Positions 38,890 through 47,865 are shown, counted from the first letter of the stretch. The stretch: 64,000 nt of DNA from an uncultured Algibacter sp. (GCF_947487575.1 NZ_CANKXG010000005.1:62001-126000); one strand, 5' to 3'. Notes: generated by a model not told the origin, from the letters alone. Made by a program: numbers and translations.

Positions 38890-38931
38890 AATAAAAAAGG
38901 TTCACTTCTAATAATAGTGAAACTTTTATAC
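38890..38931 (-). terminator. Terminator of the type III R-M operon
   Basis: On the minus strand GTTTCACT pairs with AGTGAAC around a 9-nt loop and is followed by CTTTTTTATTTTG, 20 bp past the res stop. Confidence 0.75.
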
Positions 38932-38950
38932 TCTGCTAACTATTGAAGTG

Positions 38951-41491
38951 TTATGATTCCACATCCAATGTTTCTTCCAACGTCTTTTTAAATTCGTTTT
39001 CACTCTCGTTGTTATAAAATGGTACACCTGTAATTAAGTATTTGTCAGAATTAAGGGTGATGGTGGTTTTACTCTCTCTAATTTCTTGTAAAAAGTCTTC
39101 CTTCCATTTGTCGTGAGCTTTAAGATGTTTCCCTTTTGGTTCTATAAAAATCTGATAGGTCAGTTCTTCTCCTGTTTTTTGTTTACAGAACAACACAAAG
39201 TCTGGCTCAAACGCTCGCCCTTGTTTATCAATGATTTTAATTTCTCTTTCATTACGTATTAAGTAAATGTCTTTAAACTGTTTTTCCAGATGCTCAAAAC
39301 GTCTAGCAAACATTTTTACAAATTCTTTCTCCTCACTTGTACCGTAGTTTGCATTATACACATACCAACTTGGCTCACTAACTACATCAAACTGACCATC
39401 GGCACGAGGGTTGTCCTTATAGGTTCTGATTTCCTTGTCTTTAAAAACCTTGTGTACGTAATCGTTTATGTATTCTGAACCTTCATAATCCGTTAGATTG
39501 GATTTAATCTCAATCTCAATGGTTTGTAGTAATTTCTGGATAGCAGAAAGGTAATCGTCATTTGTTATATACTCTAATCTGTTTTGTGTTCCAGAAAAAG
39601 CAATCTCTAAACCTGCTAAATATTCCTTACTTTCTATAAAATTTGTAATGGATTCTATTTTTGGAAAAAATCGTTCTAAACTGTCAAAATAGTAAAAGGG
39701 ATTCTGTGTTAAGGCATATTTTGTTATATGCTTTGGTATGTCTAAAACTCTTATGTCTTTAGCTATAATTTTATCTTTCTTAGCTTCTTTTTCTTCTTTT
39801 GCGAAAGCATCAGTTTTAACACCTATACCAGATGATAAAGTATATTGTATGTTTCGCTTTGAAACTCCTAAATCTGCAAAGGACTTTATATTATCGTAGC
39901 TTTTCTCTACTCGCTTGTTGTAGATAACCTTTCCAGTTTTGTAAAACTCCGTTTCTTTAAACTCTGGTTTTAGTGTTAGTCGAAGTTGCACCGAATTTTC
40001 ATCGTTCTCCATTGCGCCAGATTCCCTCAAAGCCTTCTTTATGTCATAGATGTATTTGCTTTCATCTTTCGTGTGGTAATACAATTCTTCCAAAACTTTG
40101 AAATCATTATCGAGTTGGTCGTCAAACTTTCGTTTGTACTTTTCTTGACCCTCTTCAAGCTTGAATGGATAATACCTTGCACCTCTACCTATTAATTGAG
40201 CTTCTGATAGTGTAGCTTTTGAAGTTTTTTTGTCAGAACCACCTGCATTTTGACCTTCGTACAACCTTACGATGTCAAACAGGTTTAATACATCCCATCC
40301 CTCGTTTAGCTTTTGGACTGCAAAAACTGCACGAATAGGATTGTTTATATCTTCTAATGTGTTTAATCTAATTTGATTCTGTTCTGCTTCTGCATCATTA
40401 TTAGCACTTAAACAATTTTCTTGTTTGAAATTTGACTTTATACGATTAGCAATTTCTGTATCTGTAAGATTATTTTCAGCAAAAAAGGTAAACGCATTTT
40501 GCACTACCTCAACAGTTGAAGTATCCCTTATATTTTCAACCATTTTGGGTGAAAAATTTTCTATCAACTTATGAAACTTCGCTTTGTTTTCTTTTGATTC
40601 TGCTATGGTACGTTTTGCCTTAAATAAAATTACAGGCTTTAGGTTTACACCTCTGGACGTAGCAAGCTCCTGTCTGTACAAATTGAGTATTAACGCTTGT
40701 ATAATACGTTCTTGCTCATCGTACATAGACCTAACAAGGTTAATTTCCTTCGAGTATTTATCTAACCTAAATTGTGCAAGGTCATATTTGTAAATTACTT
40801 TGTCTTGATACTTTTCTGCTATGGCTTGACTGTCATAATCTAGTGTAGCGGTAAACTCTAAAAGTATATTCTCGTAGTTTAACTCGTGGGTTTTCTTCAC
40901 CAAATCACCCCAAACATCAGCGTTATTATGGTGCGCTTCATCACCTAGTAGTACTAATTTACGGTCTTCAAAGTCTTCAAAACTTAAACCATTTTCTCTC
41001 ACGTTGAGCAATAGTCCAGATGTAAGCATTTGTATGGAAACAAATTTGATGTTGATGTTAACCTCATCTGCTTCATCAAAATTATCTACTTCCTTAACTA
41101 GTACCTCTTTACCATCAACCACAATTTTATCCTTGAATAAGTACTTAGATGCAAACGGATTTAAAAAGTTCTCCTTCGTTTTCTGGATAATGTTGTTACT
41201 GTTTACAAAAAACAAAAAGTTGCGATACCCTTTTTCATAAAGGAAGAGCATCAAACCTGCCATTACTAGAGTTTTACCGCTTCCAGTAGCCATATTGTAC
41301 ATTAAGTGATATGGTTTATCTGGTTTCTCTTCAAATTCTTCCTTGTCTAAATAGACGTAACGCTTGAAGGCTTCAACTTGGTAAGGTCTAACATCAAATT
41401 TTAAATTATCTGAAATAAAACTGGGTAAAGCAACCTGTTCTAATGCTTTGCGTGCAAAAGGGTTATCAAATATTTTATATAAGTACGCCAT
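38951..41491 (-). CDS. res: Type III restriction enzyme Res subunit
   Basis: 846 aa. Superfamily 2 helicase/translocase with Walker A MATGSGKT (about 68-75), DEAHH (about 184), and the SF2 motif VI QLIGRGARYYPF. The C-terminal endonuclease domain has the PD-ExK signature EPDFVLF … FIEPKGKH (about 780-805). Res cuts DNA some 25 bp from an unmodified site after collision of two complexes and needs Mod for recognition. It starts 2 bp after the mod stop, so translation is likely coupled. No frame damage is visible; the system appears functional. Confidence 0.94.
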   Translation of the reverse strand: MAYLYKIFDNPFARKALEQVALPSFISDNLKFDVRPYQVEAFKRYVYLDKEEFEEKPDKPYHLMYNMATGSGKTLVMAGLMLFLYEKGYRNFLFFVNSNNIIQKTKENFLNPFASKYLFKDKIVVDGKEVLVKEVDNFDEADEVNINIKFVSIQMLTSGLLLNVRENGLSFEDFEDRKLVLLGDEAHHNNADVWGDLVKKTHELNYENILLEFTATLDYDSQAIAEKYQDKVIYKYDLAQFRLDKYSKEINLVRSMYDEQERIIQALILNLYRQELATSRGVNLKPVILFKAKRTIAESKENKAKFHKLIENFSPKMVENIRDTSTVEVVQNAFTFFAENNLTDTEIANRIKSNFKQENCLSANNDAEAEQNQIRLNTLEDINNPIRAVFAVQKLNEGWDVLNLFDIVRLYEGQNAGGSDKKTSKATLSEAQLIGRGARYYPFKLEEGQEKYKRKFDDQLDNDFKVLEELYYHTKDESKYIYDIKKALRESGAMENDENSVQLRLTLKPEFKETEFYKTGKVIYNKRVEKSYDNIKSFADLGVSKRNIQYTLSSGIGVKTDAFAKEEKEAKKDKIIAKDIRVLDIPKHITKYALTQNPFYYFDSLERFFPKIESITNFIESKEYLAGLEIAFSGTQNRLEYITNDDYLSAIQKLLQTIEIEIKSNLTDYEGSEYINDYVHKVFKDKEIRTYKDNPRADGQFDVVSEPSWYVYNANYGTSEEKEFVKMFARRFEHLEKQFKDIYLIRNEREIKIIDKQGRAFEPDFVLFCKQKTGEELTYQIFIEPKGKHLKAHDKWKEDFLQEIRESKTTITLNSDKYLITGVPFYNNESENEFKKTLEETLDVES

Positions 41492-41493
41492 CC

Positions 41494-43509
41494 CTAAGCC
41501 TTGTTAATTTGGTAAAAATCCTGCGTTACTTTCTTGTCTTCATCTGTACATTTCATTTCTGCATCGTTGAGCGATGATACATTTACAAATAATTGGTTTT
41601 TGTCTAATATGCTAACTAGATGTTCTTTCTGTTCTTTCAGGTCTAGCTTCTTAAAATCCTCAATATGTGCATCCTGCTTCTTAATATCTACGTTGTAATT
41701 AAGGAAAGATTTTGCTTTCATTTGCTCCCAGATAGTCAATAGCTCTTTGGTGTCATTAGAATCTTTAATTTGGTCAACGAAGATTTGATTATATCTTCTA
41801 AGTTCGAGATATTTAAACGAACCTCCACCTTTCCAATTCACATCTTCCTCTTTAGAAATACCTGTGGTGTCGCCATTAATCACATTTTGTAATCTTTCTA
41901 ATGATAAATCTATTTGACTAGTCATTTGTTCACAACCGATGTATTGAAAACCAAGCTTATGAGCAGTAGCCATTGAGCTACCACTACCAATGTGGAAATC
42001 TAACAGAATATCTTCTGGATATATGTTACCTATTTCCATAATCTTTTTTAAAAATAATTCAGGTTTTTTTCCGTTTTTGAAAGTAACACCACCTTCACTG
42101 GCTACTAAGTTAAATTCCTTCTCAAAATCGTAGTAATTAGGGTATGGATTTCCTACATCCTCTTTTTGTGAAATTGGTTTGCCTTGATAATAAAACCCGT
42201 TACTTCCAGAAGTGTCAAAGGGTTGACGAATGTATCTGTAACCAAGTCCATCACCTCTCGTCCCCATACCTATAACTCTATATAACGCTCCTAAACCATC
42301 TTCTTCTTTTCTTTCTCTTAGATTTAATTCGTAATACTCCGATGCTGAACCTTTTTGAGTAATTAGAGACCCACGAATATTATACTCTTTCAAATCACCA
42401 TTGTCCTCATTAAGCAATTCATACTCATTAACATTATAAATTTCAACGTCATATTTCCCAATTTTTACAATTTTAGGTTTTGCATTTTCATTAATTTTTA
42501 CAGCAAATCTGTAGTGCCTTTCTGAATTATCTTCTACGAAAATTCTATTTGGTTTATAATTTGGCATACCATACGATAATAACTGCTCAATTACTTTTTG
42601 ATACCTTATATCTTTTCTTAGAATTCTATTTTCGTGTCGTACTTTAACGTGAAAAATATTTTCAAATCGTTCAATTCCAAATACTTCATCACAAACAGAT
42701 TTCAAATAAGTATATTCATTATCATCACAACTAATAAAAATCACACCATCTTTTTTCAATAATCGTTTAGCAATTTCGAGCCTATTTTTCATAAACGTTA
42801 ACCAAGTGGAGTGGTTGAAACTATCGTTATAAGTAAAACTATCATTTTCTGTATTATAAGGTGGGTCGATGTAGATAAGTTTTACTTTACCTGCAAACTC
42901 TTTTTTAAGTGAGTGCAACGCTAATAAGTTGTTTCCTTTGATAATCAAGTTATCTGTAATGGTATCTTCTGGTAAACCTCGTTTTTTGTTAATCTCTGCA
43001 TTTCTGGTAAACCCTGTAAAATTGTGTTCACCATCTTTGTCAAAAGTTTTTGCGTTAGTTAATACTTTTGGCTCTAATAGTTGTGTTATTTCATCCTGTG
43101 CTAGTATTTCGTTAAAGAAAATTTCTTCTCGTTTATCTTCCTCACGACTTTGACCACCTTCCAGAACGCAATCTTTAAAGGGCCATACTAGAGAAACCTC
43201 ATTACGTTGTTTTAAAAATTTACCGTCAATGTTTAAGCCTACTTTATTACGATACTGGGTGTAACTATCGTTGAGGTAATTTTTCTGTTCCAGAAACTGT
43301 ATAAACTTATTTTGGTTAAAAATAAGTGTATCCTTTACATTTAGAAAAAAGGTTTCTTTAAGCTCTGCATCTTCAAGTAGTAGGGAAATCAACTTTTCAT
43401 CAAAGTTTTGAGCTTTGTTGATGACTACCCATTTTTTCAGTTCACCTTCATCTGTGATATAATCGTTTTCCTGCTTTAGTTGGTCTTCTAGTTGTTGGTA
43501 TAGCTTCAT
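41494..43509 (-). CDS. mod: Type III DNA methyltransferase Mod subunit (N6-adenine)
   Basis: 671 aa. Beta-class order: motif IV DPPYNTEND (about 215) precedes motif I LDFHIGSGSS (about 505). The region between, about 300-480, is the target recognition domain and would set the site. Mod methylates one strand of an asymmetric site and carries specificity for Res. I find no simple sequence repeat inside the gene, so it does not look phase-variable like many pathogen mod genes. Its ATG directly follows the XRE stop (TAGATG). Confidence 0.94.
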   Translation of the reverse strand: MKLYQQLEDQLKQENDYITDEGELKKWVVINKAQNFDEKLISLLLEDAELKETFFLNVKDTLIFNQNKFIQFLEQKNYLNDSYTQYRNKVGLNIDGKFLKQRNEVSLVWPFKDCVLEGGQSREEDKREEIFFNEILAQDEITQLLEPKVLTNAKTFDKDGEHNFTGFTRNAEINKKRGLPEDTITDNLIIKGNNLLALHSLKKEFAGKVKLIYIDPPYNTENDSFTYNDSFNHSTWLTFMKNRLEIAKRLLKKDGVIFISCDDNEYTYLKSVCDEVFGIERFENIFHVKVRHENRILRKDIRYQKVIEQLLSYGMPNYKPNRIFVEDNSERHYRFAVKINENAKPKIVKIGKYDVEIYNVNEYELLNEDNGDLKEYNIRGSLITQKGSASEYYELNLRERKEEDGLGALYRVIGMGTRGDGLGYRYIRQPFDTSGSNGFYYQGKPISQKEDVGNPYPNYYDFEKEFNLVASEGGVTFKNGKKPELFLKKIMEIGNIYPEDILLDFHIGSGSSMATAHKLGFQYIGCEQMTSQIDLSLERLQNVINGDTTGISKEEDVNWKGGGSFKYLELRRYNQIFVDQIKDSNDTKELLTIWEQMKAKSFLNYNVDIKKQDAHIEDFKKLDLKEQKEHLVSILDKNQLFVNVSSLNDAEMKCTDEDKKVTQDFYQINKA

Positions 43510-43707
43510 CTATAATTTTGTTCTCTCTGTTAGTAGTTCCTGTATTTTTACATCTAAAATATCTGCAATCTTGTATAGGTCTTCTATACTAGGTTGACGT
43601 TTGTTACGTGCGTATTCGTTAATGGTGGTGTAGCTTTTATCCATTTGGTTTGCAAGCCATTTTTGACTTATACCTTTCTTTTTCAAATTTTCTTTAATCC
43701 TGTTCAT
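43510..43707 (-). CDS. XRE-family regulator of the R-M operon
   Basis: 65 aa, a single helix-turn-helix: ISQKWLANQMDKSYTTINEYARNKRQPSIEDLYKIADIL. It resembles the controller proteins that sit ahead of restriction-modification genes. Its stop codon abuts the mod ATG, so it heads the mod-res operon. A palindrome at 43759-43774 in its leader is a candidate operator for autoregulation. Confidence 0.88.
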   Translation of the reverse strand: MNRIKENLKKKGISQKWLANQMDKSYTTINEYARNKRQPSIEDLYKIADILDVKIQELLTERTKL

Positions 43708-43753
43708 TACAGTCTATTTGAATTTGCGACAGCAATGTAATAATGTTCATTGA

Positions 43754-43782
43754 AAAATAGCGACTTTTTTCGCTGTATTTTT
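43754..43782. promoter_or_regulatory. Candidate operator between the XRE gene and the divergent HTH gene
   Basis: AAAATAGCGA and TCGCTGTATTTT form an imperfect palindrome centred on CTTTTT in the only divergent promoter region of the element. It is a likely site for the XRE regulator, from position only. Confidence 0.5.
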
Positions 43783-43857
43783 TACTAAAACCTCATCATG
43801 GTATTTATTTAGTTGCTTTTTAATGCACCTGTATATTTATTAGTAAACAATTTTTTT

Positions 43858-44061
43858 ATGAGAACATATAAAACATATTATACTAGTGTTGAGGTGATGG
43901 AACTTTACCAAATATCAGAACGTACACTACGTTATAGATTAGCTCTACTAAAAAATAAATACAAAGGTCAGCCATCTTTACTATCTAAACAGAACAATGC
44001 ATGGCGAATCCATAACAGTATTTTAGAACACTTTGCACCGAAACGAAATAAACCAGATTGA
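43858..44061 (+). CDS. Small helix-turn-helix protein
   Basis: 67 aa from ATG at 43858 (MRTYKTYYTSVEVMELYQIS); the track's 15 extra residues are hydrophobic and unlikely. VEVMELYQISERTLRYRLALLKNK looks like a MerR/excisionase-type winged helix (DNA-binding). It is the only element gene besides the tiny ORF on the plus strand and is divergent from the R-M operon. Its role is unknown; an excision or R-M control factor is possible. Confidence 0.7.
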   Translation: MRTYKTYYTSVEVMELYQISERTLRYRLALLKNKYKGQPSLLSKQNNAWRIHNSILEHFAPKRNKPD

Positions 44062-44257
44062 AAAAGAACCTCAACACGCATCACCGCTCTTACATTAGCA
44101 TATTTAAAAAGCCTTATTGCACGCCCTTAGAGTGCTAAAAAATATTTGTATAGATTTTTCCGTACGGTTACAGAAGACCTGCAATTACATTTAAAATAGC
44201 CTAAATGATGGTAATATCAGCGTTTTTATAATTGACAGTTAGAGTGGCATTCAAATT
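44062..44257. other. Short gene-free spacer inside the element
   Basis: Convergent gap between two DNA-binding protein genes. I see no clear hairpin with a T-run. Confidence 0.4.
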
Positions 44258-44716
44258 TTAAAATAATTTTCCAAAATGTTTTTCTATATACGGTTTGGAT
44301 TTTACATATTCTACTATTACACCATCAGCCGTAAATGTGAATTTAGCCCACCTTAAAAAATCTTCCAAATCTTTGAAACTCTTTATATCAATATCAATTT
44401 CAATAAGTATTTCGATAGGAATATATTGGTGTAGATTGTTTACTAAAAGTAATCTTCGTTTTTTAGGTCTTCCGCCTTCTGGTGAAATTGGATAAAAATA
44501 TTCCTTGTAAAGAATTGGATTAAGGGCTGTTATAGCAGTTTGAATCCTTTTTTCACTGCATCCAAACTCATAACTTAAACTTTTATTAGTCATATAAAAA
44601 TAACGTCCTTGCAATTGGTAACTTATTATCTCTGACAAAATGAGCTTTTGAAGTTCGTTGAGGTTTTTATCTGCTTTTACTTTTTTATAAACTTTTGTAA
44701 ATTGATGTTCTGGCAT
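44258..44716 (-). CDS. Helix-turn-helix domain protein of unknown role
   Basis: 152 aa. Residues 18-70 (LNELQKLILSEIISYQLQGRYFYMTNKSLSYEFGCSEKRIQTAITAL) look like the winged-helix module found at the start of plasmid and island replication or control proteins. A basic KKRRLLLVNN follows, then a C-terminal 60 residues without match. No replication domain is present, so a regulator is more likely than an initiator. Confidence 0.65.
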   Translation of the reverse strand: MPEHQFTKVYKKVKADKNLNELQKLILSEIISYQLQGRYFYMTNKSLSYEFGCSEKRIQTAITALNPILYKEYFYPISPEGGRPKKRRLLLVNNLHQYIPIEILIEIDIDIKSFKDLEDFLRWAKFTFTADGVIVEYVKSKPYIEKHFGKLF

Positions 44717-44907
44717 TGTTTTTATTTATTGTTATGGCTAAAACAGTATGTTTCAAATTTGTTTATTACAAGTTGAAGTATTCTAAAATAGCCCTGTATT
44801 ATATTATATATTATTAGACTAAACTTATTATTAAACTAAAAAAAGAGTATTAATAGGTTTCCTCTTCGAGGTGTTTCAATTTTAATTTTTAAAAATGCTA
44901 ATCTCAA
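44717..44907. other. Gene-free spacer inside the element
   Basis: AT-rich gap between 44716 and the excisionase-like gene end. No ORF or strong hairpin seen. Confidence 0.4.
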
Positions 44908-45204
44908 CTAGAAGGATTGAAGGTTTTTAGATAAAATTTTATCTATTTCCCTAACGGGGTATAAATAAACATCTCCAATTGTAGTAAATGGAATGTCACC
45001 ATTATTTCTATATTTAATAATAGTATTTTGAGATATACCAAACAGTAACTTCAAATCTTTGTTACGGTAGTACTTTTTAACTTGTTTAGAGCTTGTTTTA
45101 TCAAGTTTTGTTTCAAGTTGAGCTAACTTGTCATGTAATGGAAGTAAAAGCCTTTTAAGCTCTCCAAATGGAATAATTGAAATCTGTGATTCTTGTTTCA
45201 TCAT
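44908..45204 (-). CDS. Excisionase-like helix-turn-helix protein
   Basis: 98 aa. The C-terminal half, KYYRNKDLKLLFGISQNTIIKYRNNGDIPFTTIGDVYLYPVREID, is a MerR/Xis-type winged helix as in element excisionases of Bacteroidota. The N-terminal half is helical. A two-codon start (ATGATG) follows the shared operator-promoter at 45220-45285. Co-control with the integrase fits a recombination directionality factor. Confidence 0.78.
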   Translation of the reverse strand: MMKQESQISIIPFGELKRLLLPLHDKLAQLETKLDKTSSKQVKKYYRNKDLKLLFGISQNTIIKYRNNGDIPFTTIGDVYLYPVREIDKILSKNLQSF

Positions 45205-45219
45205 AATTATATTTTTTAG

Positions 45220-45283
45220 AATTATTATGATGCAAATATTCGGGTTTATATCAACAATAGCGAGGGATTCCCTTTGATTCCCT
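45220..45283 (-). promoter_or_regulatory. Shared element operator-promoter, copy M (drives excisionase-like gene)
   Basis: On the minus strand AGGGAAT-CAA-AGGGAATCCCT-CGCTAT, 17 bp, ATATTTG, CATCATAATAATT. The distance from operator to -7 is 17 bp, as in copy L. The sequence from ATATTTG through ATAATAATT is identical to copy L, although the genes behind them are unrelated. Confidence 0.82.
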
Positions 45284-45303
45284 CAAAGATTAACATAATG
45301 GAT

Positions 45304-46476
45304 TTACATTGATTCATAGATTTTTTTTCTTCTATCGGAAAATTTTGAAATGATGAGGTCTAATAGTTCAATTTCTTGACGTTCATATTCGCTTTTTTCG
45401 TCATTTTTTCTTTTTTTAACTTTTGAAAATTCTTTATTGATTCCTTTAACTTTAACAGATTCCCCTTTTTCGTTTAGGAAGTGGATGTTTGCATTATCTA
45501 AATACTTTTTTAGGTTGGTATCTGTATATTTTTGGTTCTTACTATCTACATCAATAAAACCTTCTTCAAATAATGCTTTATAAAAGAATACAACATTTAG
45601 TTTGTTCGTTTTAAATTCTAATTTTAGATTTGTTGGGTCTTTGTCAAAGACCTCATCAAAATTAAATTCATCTTCTTTATAGGTCTCTAGTTTTTTAATT
45701 AGATTGAGTATATTATCTAGATGTTTGATTATATTTTTTAACACAGTTTTAGTGCTATCTAGGCATATAGAAAGCTGAACATAAGAATGCATTTTTTCTA
45801 ATTCTTCATTCTTGTTTATTTTATTAACGGGGTAATTATAAGAAAGTTCTTCTTCGATTACATCTTTTTCAATATCACCTTCTTTTTCGAGGAATTTTCT
45901 AGTGGCTTCTTTTGCTTCATGCTTCTTTTTTTCATTTTCCTCATTTTCAATCTCAATTCTTTCAAGTATTAATTCTTCTAAATTACCTTTTTCATCATCC
46001 AATGTTTCATCTGGGTCGGTCAATGGTAAAAAGTCTTTGCTATAAAATATTCGACCTAACTTATAAATGAAATGTTCATATTCTTCATAAGTAATGAAAT
46101 AACTGCTATCAAAATCATCTGAAAAGTCTTTGCATTTATTTTTAGGAGATTTGATTGACTCTGGAGTACGGTATATGTTTGAAAAAAGCGATTTAAGGTA
46201 TTCTAAATTTTCATTGTCAAATTCAATAATGTTATTATACTTCTGTAAAACATCTTGATGGAATACTTTAATAAACTTAACTTTAATTGGGCTGTCTAAA
46301 TCGGCAATATGATTGATTTTATCTTTAATTCTATTTTCCCAATTATTAAAATACTCATCATCAATCTCAACCACCCATGTTTTAAAAAATGAAAAAGTTT
46401 GATAGTCCTCATGAAAGTAAATTTCAGGATTAACTATCTTTTCTATCTCTTTGTTAAGGTCAATAAGGTATTTCAT
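45304..46476 (-). CDS. Unknown 390-aa element protein, possibly RteC-like
   Basis: 390 aa, cytosolic, very rich in Lys, Glu and Asp, with a long helical centre (about 150-280). The C-terminal part (FKTNKLNVVFFYKALFEEGFIDVDS … YLDNANIHF) has the look of the C-terminal domain of RteC-type proteins, which control excision of Bacteroides conjugative transposons. I am not certain of this. It lies between the integrase and the excisionase-like gene on the same strand, so it may be the element's regulator. Confidence 0.65.
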   Translation of the reverse strand: MKYLIDLNKEIEKIVNPEIYFHEDYQTFSFFKTWVVEIDDEYFNNWENRIKDKINHIADLDSPIKVKFIKVFHQDVLQKYNNIIEFDNENLEYLKSLFSNIYRTPESIKSPKNKCKDFSDDFDSSYFITYEEYEHFIYKLGRIFYSKDFLPLTDPDETLDDEKGNLEELILERIEIENEENEKKKHEAKEATRKFLEKEGDIEKDVIEEELSYNYPVNKINKNEELEKMHSYVQLSICLDSTKTVLKNIIKHLDNILNLIKKLETYKEDEFNFDEVFDKDPTNLKLEFKTNKLNVVFFYKALFEEGFIDVDSKNQKYTDTNLKKYLDNANIHFLNEKGESVKVKGINKEFSKVKKRKNDEKSEYERQEIELLDLIISKFSDRRKKIYESM

Positions 46477-46489
46477 AAAATTTTATATA

Positions 46490-46518
46490 AAGAAGCTTAC
46501 AATATTGTAGGCTTCTAA
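46490..46518 (-). terminator. Hairpin after the integrase gene
   Basis: AGAAGC-TTAC and GTAG-GCTTCT form an imperfect stem around AATATT, followed on the minus strand by TTTATATAAAATTTT. It lies 19 bp past the integrase stop and would separate it from the 45304 gene. Confidence 0.65.
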
Positions 46519-46536
46519 ATTAAGAAAAATATAAAT

Positions 46537-47757
46537 TTATACGAATTTTTGTATTAGTTTATCCATATCCTTTTTAACGCTTGAATCCAGAACTTTAGCA
46601 TAGTGTTGGGTCATGGTTATTCTTGTATGCCCCATCATGCTTGAAACATTTTCAATAGCTATTCCATTAGCAAGCGTTACAGTAGTAGCAAACGTATGTC
46701 TAGCAACATAATGCGTGAGTTTTTTGTCTATTTTGCACAAATCAGCAATTTCTTTTAAATATTCGTTTATTTTTTGATTACTAATATTAGGTAGTAATTT
46801 ATCACCTTCCAAATGTGCGTATTTATCAATTATGCGTTTAACTGGTGGTAATACTGGAACATTACTTTTAATAGTTGTTTTTGCTCGATTAGTTTTAATC
46901 CAATAGGTGTTATCATTATCTCTAATTACATTAGCTTTAGTAAGGTTTTCAACGTCAATGGGTGCATAACTTGTATAGCATGAGAAAAGAAAAATATCTT
47001 TTACTCTGTTTAGTCTTTCGGTGCTAAATACTTTTTTTTCTATGCGTTGAAGTTCGTCCTGCGTAAGAAAAACAGCTTCTTTAATTATTAGCTTTTCGTC
47101 GTAACATAAAAATGGATTTTTAGAAATTATATTTCTTTTAATACCATAGTTACAAACTGTTTTAAAGCATTGAAAGTATTTTACAACAGAATTATGGTTT
47201 ATACCAACTTTACTTTTAAAAGTAGATTCATACTTTAAAAAAGATTCTAATTCATAGATAAATGTATTGTCAATATCCACTACATTATAAGTTGTTTTCC
47301 TGTGTTTTAAGCTAATAAAATTATATAGTAAATCTTTTGCTCGATTATACTTTTGAAGTGAAGCTTTAGAGCGTTCTCCTGCTTCAAATTTTCTTTTAAA
47401 ATAGTTATTGTGGTTCTCAAATAATTTGATAATATCAATTTCGGTAGATTTTGATTTTTTACCGCTAAGTACATTTTTTATATCACTTAGTTTAACGTTA
47501 GAATTGACTTTTACTAATTCCAGATAGATACTTTCAATTTTAGATTCAATAATATTTAAAGTTGTTCTACAATTTTTTTCACTTGTAACACGTAATGTGT
47601 TTTTTAGTTTATTTGTGGCATCCCAACGGTCTTTGGTGATAAATTTACCAGTACTTAATGTTGAGGTTTTACCTTGTAATTCAATTTTTGCATAAATAGG
47701 GGATTCTCCGTTACTGTTTTGCTTGTCTGTTTTAATGTAGAAATAAGTTTTAATCAT
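46537..47757 (-). CDS. int: Site-specific integrase of the element (tyrosine recombinase)
   Basis: 406 aa. An N-terminal arm-type DNA-binding domain (1-90), a SAM-like core-binding domain (100-205) and the catalytic domain. His-x-x-Arg is in THYVARHTFATT, the later His in MMGHTRITMTQHY, and the nucleophile is that final Tyr. The first catalytic Arg box reads FSCYTSYAPIDVENL, with no Arg, as is frequent in Bacteroidota integrases. It lies next to tRNA-Ser(TGA) and should insert the element there. The upstream operator-promoter is copy R. Confidence 0.93.
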   Translation of the reverse strand: MIKTYFYIKTDKQNSNGESPIYAKIELQGKTSTLSTGKFITKDRWDATNKLKNTLRVTSEKNCRTTLNIIESKIESIYLELVKVNSNVKLSDIKNVLSGKKSKSTEIDIIKLFENHNNYFKRKFEAGERSKASLQKYNRAKDLLYNFISLKHRKTTYNVVDIDNTFIYELESFLKYESTFKSKVGINHNSVVKYFQCFKTVCNYGIKRNIISKNPFLCYDEKLIIKEAVFLTQDELQRIEKKVFSTERLNRVKDIFLFSCYTSYAPIDVENLTKANVIRDNDNTYWIKTNRAKTTIKSNVPVLPPVKRIIDKYAHLEGDKLLPNISNQKINEYLKEIADLCKIDKKLTHYVARHTFATTVTLANGIAIENVSSMMGHTRITMTQHYAKVLDSSVKKDMDKLIQKFV

Positions 47758-47780
47758 TGGTTTACTAATTTAATGTTCAA

Positions 47781-47831
47781 CAAAAATATTAGCAAACTGC
47801 AAGTATAGCTAGGGATTCCCTGTGATTCCCT
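47781..47831 (-). promoter_or_regulatory. Shared element operator-promoter, copy R (drives integrase)
   Basis: On the minus strand AGGGAAT-CAC-AGGGAATCCCT-AGCTAT, 15 bp, ATATTTTTG. The last G of the -7 box lies at the same distance from the operator as in copies L and M. The 18 bp AGGGAATCCCTAGCTATA are identical to copy L but lie in opposite orientation at the other end of the element. Confidence 0.82.
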
Positions 47832-47865
47832 TAAAATTAGTTACCCTATATGTTTTTCATTTTGC

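Noticed and set aside
41494-43509. Phase-variable mod gene
   Set aside because: I looked for simple repeats in and just ahead of the gene and saw none.
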